Assembly: GCA_036655895.1 (NCBI GenBank)
Contig: JAVVPF010000018.1
Location: forward strand, 1-61,439
DNA length: 61,439 bases
DNA from: Cloacibacillus sp.
GTDB lineage: Bacteria > Synergistota > Synergistia > Synergistales > Synergistaceae
Direction: 5' to 3'
This document shows positions 1 to 6,593 of this stretch, one piece after another. Below the pieces are notes generated by a model. That model worked only from the letters and a program-made list of their open reading frames with translations. It was not told the DNA's origin and did no database searches. A program made the translations under genes and the position numbers. Positions within the stretch are counted from its first letter, which is position 1, and each line of letters opens with the position of its first letter.

Positions 1-1011
1 GAACAGGGCTGCAATCTGTGAAGCGTATAAAAATACGCATAAGTAGATGGCCCCAGATATGACGAACGTAGTTATCAGCGCATAGGATAAGAGCGCCTGT
101 ACGCTTGAACGACGTCCGGCGCCGTGACTGGCGCTCATCAGCGGCTGGATGCCCTGAGCTACTCCCGTATAGATGGCCGTCACAATCAATGACAGGTTGG
201 CAATTACCCCGTAAGCGGCGACGCCGATGTTCCCCAGCAGTCTCAACACGAGAGTGTTGAATATTATCATTACGATGCCCGCGGACAGTTCTGTGACGAG
301 CGACGGCAGTCCCGATGAAAAGATGTTTGTGACGGTTTTTCGCATTATTTTGCACTTTACAAGTTTGAAAGAATTTCTTTTCTTTAGAAAAAATGGCGCA
401 AGTACGCCCATGCTGATGATAGGAGCCAGCCCCGTCGCGAAAGCCGCGCCAAAAATCCCCATTTGCAGAGGAAAAATAAAAATATAATCAAGCATGACAT
501 TTGAGAGGCTTCCGGTGATCATCGCGGCCATAGCCATTTGAGGGCTGCCGTCGTTCCTTACAAAACATAGAAGTACGTTGTTCAGCAAAAACATAGGTGC
601 AAATAAAAGCAGCACTCGCAGATAGATCATGCTCATCTGAAAAACGTTCCCGCCGGCGCCAAGCGCTGCCGCGATTTTGCCAGAAAACAACGTCCCTGCC
701 GCAAAAAAGAAAAACCCCAGCGAACAGGCAAGCATGACGGCGTTTGTGAAGGTGCGGTCCGCCGCGGCGTCTTCATTTTGGCTTTTAAAAATGGAAAATT
801 TAGTGCCGCCCCCGATGCCTACCATAAGCCCAGCGCCGTTTATAAAGCTGTAGACTGGCAGCGCAAGGTTGAGCGCGGCGAGCCCGTTCGCCCCAAGCCC
901 TTTTGAGACGAAATAGGTGTCTGCCAAAATATAGCAGGAAAGGGCTATCATTCCGGCTACATTGAGCGATGTATATTTTGCAAAGTCTTTCAAACAATCC
1001 GACGCCCGCAT
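1..1011 (-). CDS. MATE family multidrug/toxin exporter (C-terminus beyond window edge)
   Basis: The frame is open for 337 codons from ATG 1011 down to base 1 and runs off the window, so the C-terminal part is missing. The protein is strongly hydrophobic with about eight predicted membrane segments visible. Its N-terminal stretch (ASDCLKDFAKYTSLNVAGMI, then GLGANGLAALNLALPVYSFI) is typical of MATE Na+/H+-coupled drug exporters of the inner membrane. The start at 1011 has a GGAGG eight bases upstream. An in-frame ATG at 1026 lacks such a site. The gene is monocistronic as far as can be seen. Substrate unknown. Confidence 0.88.
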   Translation of the reverse strand, partial: MRASDCLKDFAKYTSLNVAGMIALSCYILADTYFVSKGLGANGLAALNLALPVYSFINGAGLMVGIGGGTKFSIFKSQNEDAAADRTFTNAVMLACSLGFFFFAAGTLFSGKIAAALGAGGNVFQMSMIYLRVLLLFAPMFLLNNVLLCFVRNDGSPQMAMAAMITGSLSNVMLDYIFIFPLQMGIFGAAFATGLAPIISMGVLAPFFLKKRNSFKLVKCKIMRKTVTNIFSSGLPSLVTELSAGIVMIIFNTLVLRLLGNIGVAAYGVIANLSLIVTAIYTGVAQGIQPLMSASHGAGRRSSVQALLSYALITTFVISGAIYLCVFLYASQIAALF

Positions 1012-1086
1012 AAAACAAGCCTCCATGTAAAACCGCCGCAGAACTGTCGTAAGCGGCTCGCGCAAAAAACAAAACGCCCAAATCGT

Positions 1087-1112
1087 CATTCCTTCTAAGG
1101 CCTAATGGAATG
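1087..1112. promoter_or_regulatory. Inverted repeat in the leader of the MATE gene
   Basis: Arms CATTCC (1087-1092) and GGAATG (1107-1112) enclose an inner AGGCCT palindrome. The element lies about 75 bases upstream of the MATE start, downstream of a possible promoter. It could be a regulator operator or an RNA hairpin. No known riboswitch consensus was recognised. Confidence 0.35.
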
Positions 1113-1141
1113 GGATCGGACGCTTACCCGGCGGCAATTCA

Positions 1142-1169
1142 ATATTAAAATTAATGTGATACAGTAAAA
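1142..1169 (-). promoter_or_regulatory. Possible promoter of the MATE gene
   Basis: On the minus strand TTTTAC (1169-1164), 16 bases, then TAATAT (1147-1142). It sits in an AT-rich patch upstream of the dyad at 1087-1112. Match to consensus is moderate. Confidence 0.35.
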
Positions 1170-1219
1170 CACAGCCGACGCGCGATGTCAATGCGCATGG
1201 AGGTCGGCAGCCGACGCGC

Positions 1220-1289
1220 AAAAAAACTCTGACGCGCCCGTGCGGCGCGGCGGCAAAAGGCGCGCAAAGCACGGCTTTCGCCGCCGCAC
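1220..1289 (-). terminator. Possible terminator after the adenosyltransferase gene
   Basis: GTGCGGCG (1240-1247) pairs with CGCCGCAC (1282-1289), with further GC pairing inside. On the minus strand a run of seven T follows at 1226-1220, but about 13 bases beyond the stem. Termination is therefore plausible, not clear. Confidence 0.35.
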
Positions 1290-1306
1290 AGAGGGTGATG
1301 GGAAGG

Positions 1307-1819
1307 TTACCGCTCCTTTTTTGCCAGCGCGTCGATTTTAAGCGAAAGCAGATAGATGACGTCGGAAAGCCTGTTCAAAAATTTGAAGCCCTTTTCGTCG
1401 ATGCGGCCGTCTCTGTACAGCGGGACCGCGATTCTTTCAGCGCGCCTTGCTATTGTGCGCGCCATGTGCAGCGCCGCGCCGCAGCGGGAGTCGCCGGGGC
1501 GTACGAAGCTCATGCCGCCCTCCGGCAGATCCTCCGAGATGCGGGCCGCCATGTTTTCGAGGATAGCCGCGTCTGGCTCGTCGTAATCGCATTTCGCAAA
1601 ATAGGCCATCGCGCCGAAGAGGTAGTCCTCCAGGAACAACAGGTCGCGGGCCGCCGCCTCATCATCGCACATCGCGCGCGCAAGCCCCAGCGCCGCCTGG
1701 CATTCGTCCAGCGTACCGTAAAGTTCTACGCGCGGGTCGTCCTTTGCGACGCGCTCGCCGTTTGCCAGAGAGGTAGTGCCCTTGTCGCCGCCCTTTGTTA
1801 TCACATTGATGTGCGCCAT
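1307..1819 (-). CDS. pduO: PduO-type cob(I)alamin/cobyrinate adenosyltransferase
   Basis: Transfers the adenosyl group of ATP to cob(I)alamin, making adenosylcobalamin in the cytoplasm. The 170-aa length fits single-domain PduO-type enzymes. The N-terminal ATP-binding signature TKGGDKGTTSL is intact, as are FVRPGDSRCGAALHMART and RRAERI in the middle and KFLNRLSDVIYLLS near the end, all hallmarks of the family. It starts one base after the stop of the upstream Cys-rich gene, so the two are translationally linked. B12-dependent steps in amino-acid fermentation would need this cofactor. No other cobalamin gene is nearby. Confidence 0.92.
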   Translation of the reverse strand: MAHINVITKGGDKGTTSLANGERVAKDDPRVELYGTLDECQAALGLARAMCDDEAAARDLLFLEDYLFGAMAYFAKCDYDEPDAAILENMAARISEDLPEGGMSFVRPGDSRCGAALHMARTIARRAERIAVPLYRDGRIDEKGFKFLNRLSDVIYLLSLKIDALAKKER

Positions 1820-2320
1820 CTATTTATCTCCTTCTTTGCGTTCGCCGGCCTCTTCGTCGCCGCAGCCGCTCGCGCAGCTGTCGCAGTCTCCGCAGTGGCA
1901 TGAACATTCATGCTGTGATTTAAAAGCCGTGCGCAGCACAGCCTCCATGAAAAATTCTTCGGGCAGCGTCTGGCATATCTCTCCGCCGAAGCTCGTAAAT
2001 GTGCGGCATGGAAATTCCTGTCCCGACGGCGTTTTGCATTCGGGACACGGGGTGTAGTCCAGTTCGAGCATGAGGACGTTTTCGATCGGAGTTTCCGGGG
2101 TATCGCCATCCGCGCATTCTATCGTCACCATGTTGCCCATCATGAGATTATCTTCAGTCAGGTCGTCCATGATCATCTTGCGCAGTTTGAGCTTGAAGCC
2201 AAGCGGGATCATCTTGGGCGCCATGCGCGCCGCGAATTTCATAAGGTTGTCCCACGTCTCGTTCCACGGCGTCGGTTCTATATCCTTTACTGCATAATGA
2301 GTCAGAGTGATGGTCTTCAC
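1820..2320 (-). CDS. Cys-rich DUF2703-like protein
   Basis: This 166-aa protein has no certain function. Residues of about 95-140 read CPECKTPSG, CRTFTSFGG, LPEEFFMEAV. That is the C-x2-C ... CRT ... pattern I associate with DUF2703, a small family in anaerobes and metal-related loci. The tail carries a second cluster (CSCHCGDCDSCASGCGDEE) that looks like a metal-binding appendage. The GTG start is preceded by AGGAGG seven bases upstream. The gene is directly followed by the adenosyltransferase gene, so a metal or corrinoid-related role is a guess from context. Family assignment is from memory of the motif only. Confidence 0.6.
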   Translation of the reverse strand: MKTITLTHYAVKDIEPTPWNETWDNLMKFAARMAPKMIPLGFKLKLRKMIMDDLTEDNLMMGNMVTIECADGDTPETPIENVLMLELDYTPCPECKTPSGQEFPCRTFTSFGGEICQTLPEEFFMEAVLRTAFKSQHECSCHCGDCDSCASGCGDEEAGERKEGDK

Positions 2321-2350
2321 AGCAAATCCTCCTGCGTTTATGATTTATTA

Positions 2351-2367
2351 ATGTAATTATATTACAT
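2351..2367. promoter_or_regulatory. Perfect palindrome over the probable -10 of the DUF2703-pduO operon
   Basis: ATGTAAT-TAT-ATTACAT is a perfect 7+3+7 inverted repeat. Its minus-strand centre contains TATAAT, 31-47 bases upstream of the GTG start at 2320. A repressor bound here would cover the -10 element. The cognate regulator is not in the neighbourhood. Confidence 0.55.
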
Positions 2368-2465
2368 CAGCAAACTCTTTGCCGCATTCGCGCCGTTTAT
2401 TTATGCAGAGTTTTTACGGGACTATTGCGATTTCATTACATTTTTGCCGCCGGATAATTTTCTTA

Positions 2466-2494
2466 TTGCGGCATTGGGCATCATGTTATAAAAT
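2466..2494 (+). promoter_or_regulatory. Promoter of tRNA-Leu
   Basis: TTGCGG (2466-2471), 17 bases, TAAAAT (2489-2494), ending ten bases before the tRNA. The position fits a transcript starting at or just before the mature 5-prime end. Confidence 0.5.
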
Positions 2495-2503
2495 AGCCAC
2501 TAT

Positions 2504-2591
2504 GCCGGAGTGGCGGAATGGCAGACGCAGCGGACTCAAAATCCGCCGAGGATAACCCCTCGTGGGGGTTCGACCCCCCCCTCCGGCACCA
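2504..2591 (+). tRNA. tRNA-Leu (anticodon CAA)
   Basis: An 88-base cloverleaf with a long variable arm. The acceptor GCCGGAG pairs with CTCCGGC and the 3-prime ACCA is encoded. The anticodon stem GCGGA/TCCGC encloses the loop CTCAAAA (anticodon CAA). GGGGGTTCGACCCCC forms the T arm. The long variable arm is the class II hallmark expected for leucine. Confidence 0.95.
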
Positions 2592-2606
2592 TAATTTTCT
2601 TGGATT

Positions 2607-2644
2607 AAAAGAGCGTGAACGCGATATCCGTGTTCACGCTCTTT
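2607..2644 (+). terminator. Terminator after tRNA-Leu (bidirectional)
   Basis: AAAGAGCGTGAAC (about 2608-2620) pairs with GTTCACGCTCTTT (2632-2644), a 13-bp stem. The flanking A and T tracts let it work for the tRNA and for the convergent TetR gene. Confidence 0.8.
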
Positions 2645-2692
2645 GTGGTTCAAGCCTACGCCCCGGTGCGAGCTCTTTCTCTGAACAGCCCC

Positions 2693-3313
2693 TCAACGGC
2701 ATTTATCCTTATGATTTGTTATATATGGAGCAAGAGCGCTCTTAACGTAAGTTTCACTAAAATACTCTCTCCATTTGCGAATAAAGGACTCGTCACCCGT
2801 GATCCCAAAGTATGCGGAACAGCCAAAGATAGCAAACGCCATGCTGTATGAAAATTTCTCCACAGGAGTGTTTGTTAGCAATTCCCCTTCCGATATCCCT
2901 TCATTCAAAATCTGCGTAAGATGCTTGGCAATCAAATTGATACGATTTTGGGTTGGAGCGGTCATTGGCGTAAGCGTGTAATGCCTTGTCCAATGATACA
3001 TATATTTGGAACCATAGTAAGAAAGAGTTAAATCGATCCAATCAGAAAAATAAGAATCTATGCGTGAGAGCACAGTTCCGCTGCCATGTGGGTGCAGTGA
3101 ATGAAACGATTCGTAAAATTTAATGTTATCTATTTCCTCAAATAATTCCTTTAGCGACCCAAAATAGTAGTAAAAATTTCCAGAGGACATCTGGCACGCG
3201 TGGACTATGTCCGAAATACGGATCGCGTCATGACCTTTTTCCCTGATCAGGTCCTCTGCGACCTGTATAATTTTTTTTCGCGTGAGCGCAGCCTGCTCTT
3301 TTCGAGTCGTCAT
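2693..3313 (-). CDS. TetR/AcrR family transcriptional regulator
   Basis: A 206-aa dimeric repressor type. The N-terminal HTH (residues about 10-55) reads ALTRKKIIQVAEDLIREKG, then ISDIVHACQMSSGNFYYYFGSLKELF, a textbook TetR recognition helix and following helix. The C-terminal all-helical part is the ligand-binding half and is specific to this branch. It is transcribed divergently from the grd-like selenoprotein operon. An 8-bp inverted repeat covers its own start and ribosome site, and two perfect palindromes lie in front of the operon, so autoregulation and control of the operon are likely. The inducer is unknown and may be the operon's substrate. Confidence 0.9.
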   Translation of the reverse strand: MTTRKEQAALTRKKIIQVAEDLIREKGHDAIRISDIVHACQMSSGNFYYYFGSLKELFEEIDNIKFYESFHSLHPHGSGTVLSRIDSYFSDWIDLTLSYYGSKYMYHWTRHYTLTPMTAPTQNRINLIAKHLTQILNEGISEGELLTNTPVEKFSYSMAFAIFGCSAYFGITGDESFIRKWREYFSETYVKSALAPYITNHKDKCR

Positions 3314-3337
3314 TTACAAGTTCACCTCGTTGTAAAT
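3312..3337. promoter_or_regulatory. Inverted repeat over the TetR gene start
   Basis: ATTTACAA (3312-3319) and TTGTAAAT (3330-3337), perfect 8-bp arms with a 10-base spacer. The repeat spans the ATG and ribosome-binding region of the TetR gene. It fits an autoregulatory operator or an RNA hairpin that masks the start. Confidence 0.55.
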
Positions 3338-3526
3338 CAATATTAGAACCACCAGTAAGATAACATTTTAAATATTATATATGTTAATAGAAATACACGC
3401 AATGTTATTGTAAGTAAATTGCAATAATTAAGCGTACGCCCTAAGTTTGGAGCTGTAGCAGTAGGTTTCTTTAAAGGAGTCTACGGCCACGGTAGCCTAT
3501 TTACATTTAATGAAAATAGTAATAGA

Positions 3527-3558
3527 ATAATTTCATTGAAATTTTTCAATGAAATTAT
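3527..3558. promoter_or_regulatory. Operator candidate 1 of the grd-like operon (13-bp perfect arms)
   Basis: ATAATTTCATTGA (3527-3539) and TCAATGAAATTAT (3546-3558) form a perfect inverted repeat with a 6-base spacer. It lies about 80 bases upstream of the first structural gene, in a gene-free stretch (3314-3636) between divergent genes. Length and symmetry fit a TetR-family operator. Confidence 0.65.
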
Positions 3559-3563
3559 AGCAA

Positions 3564-3580
3564 AATATTCGACGAATATT
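3564..3580. promoter_or_regulatory. Operator candidate 2 of the grd-like operon
   Basis: AATATTCG-A-CGAATATT is a perfect 17-bp palindrome, five bases after operator candidate 1 and about 57 bases before the structural gene start. Its sequence differs from candidate 1, so it may bind another protein or be a weaker site. Confidence 0.55.
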
Positions 3581-3636
3581 TCAACGATATTGCGACTGAA
3601 ATATTGACCTTTAGCGCAAGAAAGAGGAGCGAGTCT

Positions 3637-4935
3637 ATGAAAAAGCTGGAGATTGGTAATTTTCACGTAAGGGACATCTTTTTTGGCGAAGAAACTGCAT
3701 TTAAAAATGGAGTGCTCACGGTTAACAAGAAGGAAGCAATTGCTTACTTAAACCCTGAGGGCAAACTGACCAACATCGAACTTTATGTAGTCAGACCAGG
3801 AGACAGCGCTCGTTTGGTTCCGGCAAAAGCGGCGGTGGAGCCGCGCTATCGTCCTGATGGCCGCGCCGTCTTCCCAGGCTACACCGGTCCCATGGAAAGC
3901 GCCGGAGACGGTGTGCTTTATGCGCTAAAGGGCATGAGCGTCATTTGCTGCGGCAAGTACGGAAACATGGTAGACGGCATGATAGATATGTCTGGACCGG
4001 CGGCCAAACACAGCATCTATGCCCAGTTGATCAATTTGGTGGTGTACGCGGAACGAGCCAATGAAAAAGACCTGGATCTTTCCATACGCGTAGAAACTGA
4101 CCAACGGCTGGCAGCTCATCTTTTGGCGGAATATGTCGCAAGAGCGCTGGAGGGACAGGAGCCAGAGGACTGGGAATGCTACGCACTGGAGCCTGGGGCT
4201 GCTGAAGCTGAAAAAAAAGGCCTCCCACGCGTCGGCTATCTCATGAGCGTCTATAATCAGTACGCCAATAACTGTAACGACATGATCTATGGCGCCGACA
4301 GCCATAACATGTTATCTGTCTTTATGCATCCCAATGAAGTGCTCGACGGCGCGCGCGCCGCTCAATTCGGTCTGATGGGTCAAACGACCGCAGCTTACGG
4401 TTTTCAAAATGATCCGACTCTCAAACATCTGTATAAGGAGCACGGCAAAACTATCAATTTTATTGGCGTAGTGCTGTACCCCACGGACGTATCGAACAAC
4501 ATGAAGCTTCGCGTTAAAAACGCAAGCGGTCAGCTTGCTTCTGCTCTAAAACTTGACGCTGCGGTTGTCAGCGAATGGGTGGGCGGCAGCAACGCGGATG
4601 TCGATTTCTTCTATCAGTTGGCGGAATTGGAAGACCGCGGCATCAAGACCGTAGGGATCATGGCGGAGCACGGCGGTAAAATGATGCAGGATCTCCGCGG
4701 AAACGCAATTGTTTCAGGAGGAGACACTGGCGCAATTTATGAATTGCCTGCAATGGATCTTGTCATTGGAGATATCCAGTCCACAGTCAGGGACTATTTC
4801 TATGGCTCCTGGCCCGTGCATAGTGAGTACGGACCAAGTCTGAGGCCGGACGGCTCGTTGATAGTCAATATGTACATGATAGCGGACGGCGGTAATACGA
4901 CGGGCTTCCTGACCAAGACAGTCAAAGAATACTAA
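3637..4935 (+). CDS. Glycine/sarcosine/betaine reductase component B alpha/beta precursor (GrdE/G/I type), Cys-less variant
   Basis: Component B of the Stickland-type reductases binds the amino substrate and passes a carboxymethyl group to selenoprotein A. The 432-aa protein matches the proprotein along its length: LEIGNFHVRDIFFGEET at the start, PGYTGPMESAGDGVLYALKG, DGMIDMSGPAA, and LYKEHGKTINFIGVVL after the usual cleavage region. In GrdE the chain is cut at a Cys (about 242) in SGNCVSACDK to make the pyruvoyl cofactor. Here the aligned stretch is AAQFGLMGQTTAAYGF, with no Cys. An Asn-Cys at residues 212-213 lies about 30 residues too early. ATG 3637 has GAGGAG seven bases upstream. The selenoprotein gene follows after 24 bases. 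Substrate unknown. Confidence 0.82.
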   Translation: MKKLEIGNFHVRDIFFGEETAFKNGVLTVNKKEAIAYLNPEGKLTNIELYVVRPGDSARLVPAKAAVEPRYRPDGRAVFPGYTGPMESAGDGVLYALKGMSVICCGKYGNMVDGMIDMSGPAAKHSIYAQLINLVVYAERANEKDLDLSIRVETDQRLAAHLLAEYVARALEGQEPEDWECYALEPGAAEAEKKGLPRVGYLMSVYNQYANNCNDMIYGADSHNMLSVFMHPNEVLDGARAAQFGLMGQTTAAYGFQNDPTLKHLYKEHGKTINFIGVVLYPTDVSNNMKLRVKNASGQLASALKLDAAVVSEWVGGSNADVDFFYQLAELEDRGIKTVGIMAEHGGKMMQDLRGNAIVSGGDTGAIYELPAMDLVIGDIQSTVRDYFYGSWPVHSEYGPSLRPDGSLIVNMYMIADGGNTTGFLTKTVKEY

Positions 4936-4959
4936 GAGATACTTTAGGAGGAGCTATTG

Positions 4960-6261
4960 ATGAGACAAGCAATTTTATTTATCAATCAGTTCTTTGCCGG
5001 CGTTGGCGGCGAAGGGCAGGCAGATTTTGAACCGGTCATTCTGGATGGCCCTGTAGGTCCAGGGATAGCGTTGCAAGCTGCTTTGACGAATGTAACTATT
5101 ACTCACACCGTAGCCTGCGGCGATAACTTTATGAACAGCAACCGTGATGAAGCGATCGCCATGATCCAAAAATTCCTGGATGATAAAAGCTTTGATCTGT
5201 TCCTGGCAGGCCCAGCTTTTCAGTCTGGACGCTATGGCATGAGCTGCGGCGAGTTGTGCAAGTTTGTCAGCGAGCATTACAACGTACCGGCTGTTACAAG
5301 CATGAACGAAGAAAGTCCCGGCGTTGACGCTTATCGTGAAAATCCGAATATCTACATCGTCAAAGGACATAAAAGCGCCGCAAAAATGCGCGCAGACGTC
5401 GAGGCGATCGCTAAACTAGCCAATAAGCTGGCAGCAGGTGAAGATATCCTCTGGGCGGAGGCCGAGGGCTACTTTGGACGCGGGATCCGCAGGGAGGTTT
5501 TTGTGGAAAAAACGGCCTCCGAGCGTGCAGTAGATATGCTGCTTGCCAAATTAGCCGAAAAACCATATACGACAGAATACAAAATAGAGGTCCACGACGT
5601 GGTGCAGCCCGCTCAGGCCGTGGCCGACCTACAGACGTGCAAAATCGCTCTAATTAACAGCGGGGGGCTCGTGCCTGTTGGAAATCCCGATCGCATGCCT
5701 TCGGGCACAGCCTCTATTTGGAAGCTTTACCCCACTGATGAGCTGGACGCATTTTTGCCTGGCGAATTTTATAGTGTTCACGGAGGCTTCAGCACAGATT
5801 TCGTCAACGCCGATCCCGAAGCGCTGGTGCCATTAAAAACCGTCAAAGAATTACTTAAAGAGGGCGCTTTTGGAGCGCTTGCACCTTTCTTGTACAGCAC
5901 TACCGGCAATTTGACCGCTTTGAAGGATGCTCGTCGGATGGGCAAGGAGATGGCGGAAGATCTCAAAAGTAAACAGGTCAGTGCGGCAATTTACGTATCC
6001 ACCTGAGGAAGCTGCACGCGTTGCGGTGCAACGATGGTAAAAGAGCTGGAAAAAGCAGGTATCCCCACCGCTCATATAACAAACATGACGCCTGTTGCGA
6101 AGGTCACAGGAAGCAACCGAATCGTTCCGGGGGTCGCGATCACGAATCCGTGCAGTGACGTGACGCTGCCTAAGGACGAGCAGGAAATAATGAGAAGAAA
6201 GCTTATAGAACGCGCACTTGAGGCAGTCTCTACGGACGTTTCCGGTCCCACATTTTTTTGA
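4960..6261 (+). CDS. Glycine/sarcosine/betaine reductase component B selenoprotein (GrdB/F/H type), internal UGA = Sec
   Basis: The catalytic subunit of component B. The N-terminal part (FINQFFAGVGGEGQADFEP, GPAFQSGRYGMSCGELCKFV) and the C-terminal part (TRCGATMVKELEKAGIPTAHI, NRIVPGVAITNP) match GrdB along its length. They are joined in one frame by TGA at 6004-6006, giving ST-U-GSCTRCG, the family's selenocysteine site, so the real product is about 433 aa, not two pieces. A stem-loop follows the UGA directly. The start is ATG 4960 (AGGAGG eight bases upstream); a TTG at 4957 is too close to the site. Components A and C are not in the window and must be shared from elsewhere. It works with the upstream precursor. 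Confidence 0.92.
6004..6030 (+). other. Selenocysteine UGA with adjacent stem-loop (bacterial SECIS candidate)
   Basis: UGA (6004-6006) is followed by TGCAC (6013-6017), an 8-base loop GCGTTGCG, and GTGCA (6026-6030). A small stem-loop right after the UGA inside the coding region is what SelB needs in bacteria. The stem is short (5 bp), so the fold is only indicative. Confidence 0.55.
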
Positions 6262-6271
6262 TTTGAACTTT

Positions 6272-6301
6272 GCGGCTGAGGTGTGATTACACCTCAGCCG
6301 C
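6272..6301 (+). terminator. Strong hairpin after the selenoprotein gene
   Basis: GCGGCTGAGGTGT and ACACCTCAGCCGC form a perfect 13-bp stem with a 4-base loop, 10 bases after the stop. It lacks a clean T tract, so it may be a partial terminator or a 3-prime stabiliser that sets lower expression of the transporter genes downstream. Confidence 0.55.
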
Positions 6302-6399
6302 TTCGTCTGAAGCTGAGAGAAAACGGCGTTACGTACACTGCCCAAGGCTGTAACGCAGCTCACGCAGAAAACTAAAATATCAAGAAAGGAGGATTCATA

Positions 6400-6555
6400 A
6401 TGGGACCTTTTGGAATTCCTTGGTCTATCACTGCTGTTTACGTTCTTGGCGCAATCGGAGTGCCGATCGCCATTGAAATCATGCTCCACTCCAGCTGGTG
6501 GAAGAAACAGTCCGATTACTACTATTCTTTCAATGACAAACAGAAGAAAGTATAG
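6400..6555 (+). CDS. 51-aa membrane peptide, probable small subunit of the adjacent SSS symporter
   Basis: A short gene with an excellent AAAGGAGG site ending seven bases before ATG 6400. The product has one hydrophobic segment (about residues 8-29, WSITAVYVLGAIGVPIAIEI) and a charged, aromatic tail (SSWWKKQSDYYYSFNDKQKK). It ends 38 bases before the SSS transporter gene. Small one-helix partner proteins encoded directly before sodium:solute symporters are known in anaerobes. I infer that this is one, stabilising or modulating the transporter in the inner membrane. It is in the same operon direction as the grd-like genes. Confidence 0.75.
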   Translation: MGPFGIPWSITAVYVLGAIGVPIAIEIMLHSSWWKKQSDYYYSFNDKQKKV

Positions 6556-6593
6556 CAAAAGACAGGCATCAGAATAGGAAGGAGAGGTTGTCT

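Noticed and set aside
1295-1903. 202-aa plus-strand frame opposite the adenosyltransferase gene
   Set aside because: It is a mirror of a well-identified minus-strand gene, a common effect in GC-rich DNA; no ribosome site or family match.
4267-4275. Asn-Cys at residues 212-213 as the normal pyruvoyl cleavage site
   Set aside because: It lies about 30 residues before the position of the GrdE cleavage Cys, in a region not cleaved in known members; kept only as an alternative.
3637-4935. D-proline reductase precursor PrdA
   Set aside because: N-terminal GNFHVRDIFFG, DGMIDMSGP and the partner subunit with STUGSCTRCG are of the glycine/sarcosine/betaine type.
6004-6006. TGA as a true stop that makes the GrdB-type gene a truncated pseudogene
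   Set aside because: Both sides match the same protein family, and the TGA sits exactly at the conserved Sec of STUGSCTRCG.
6034-6261. Separate 75-aa gene starting at ATG 6034
   Set aside because: It is the C-terminal part of the selenoprotein in the same frame; no ribosome site precedes it.
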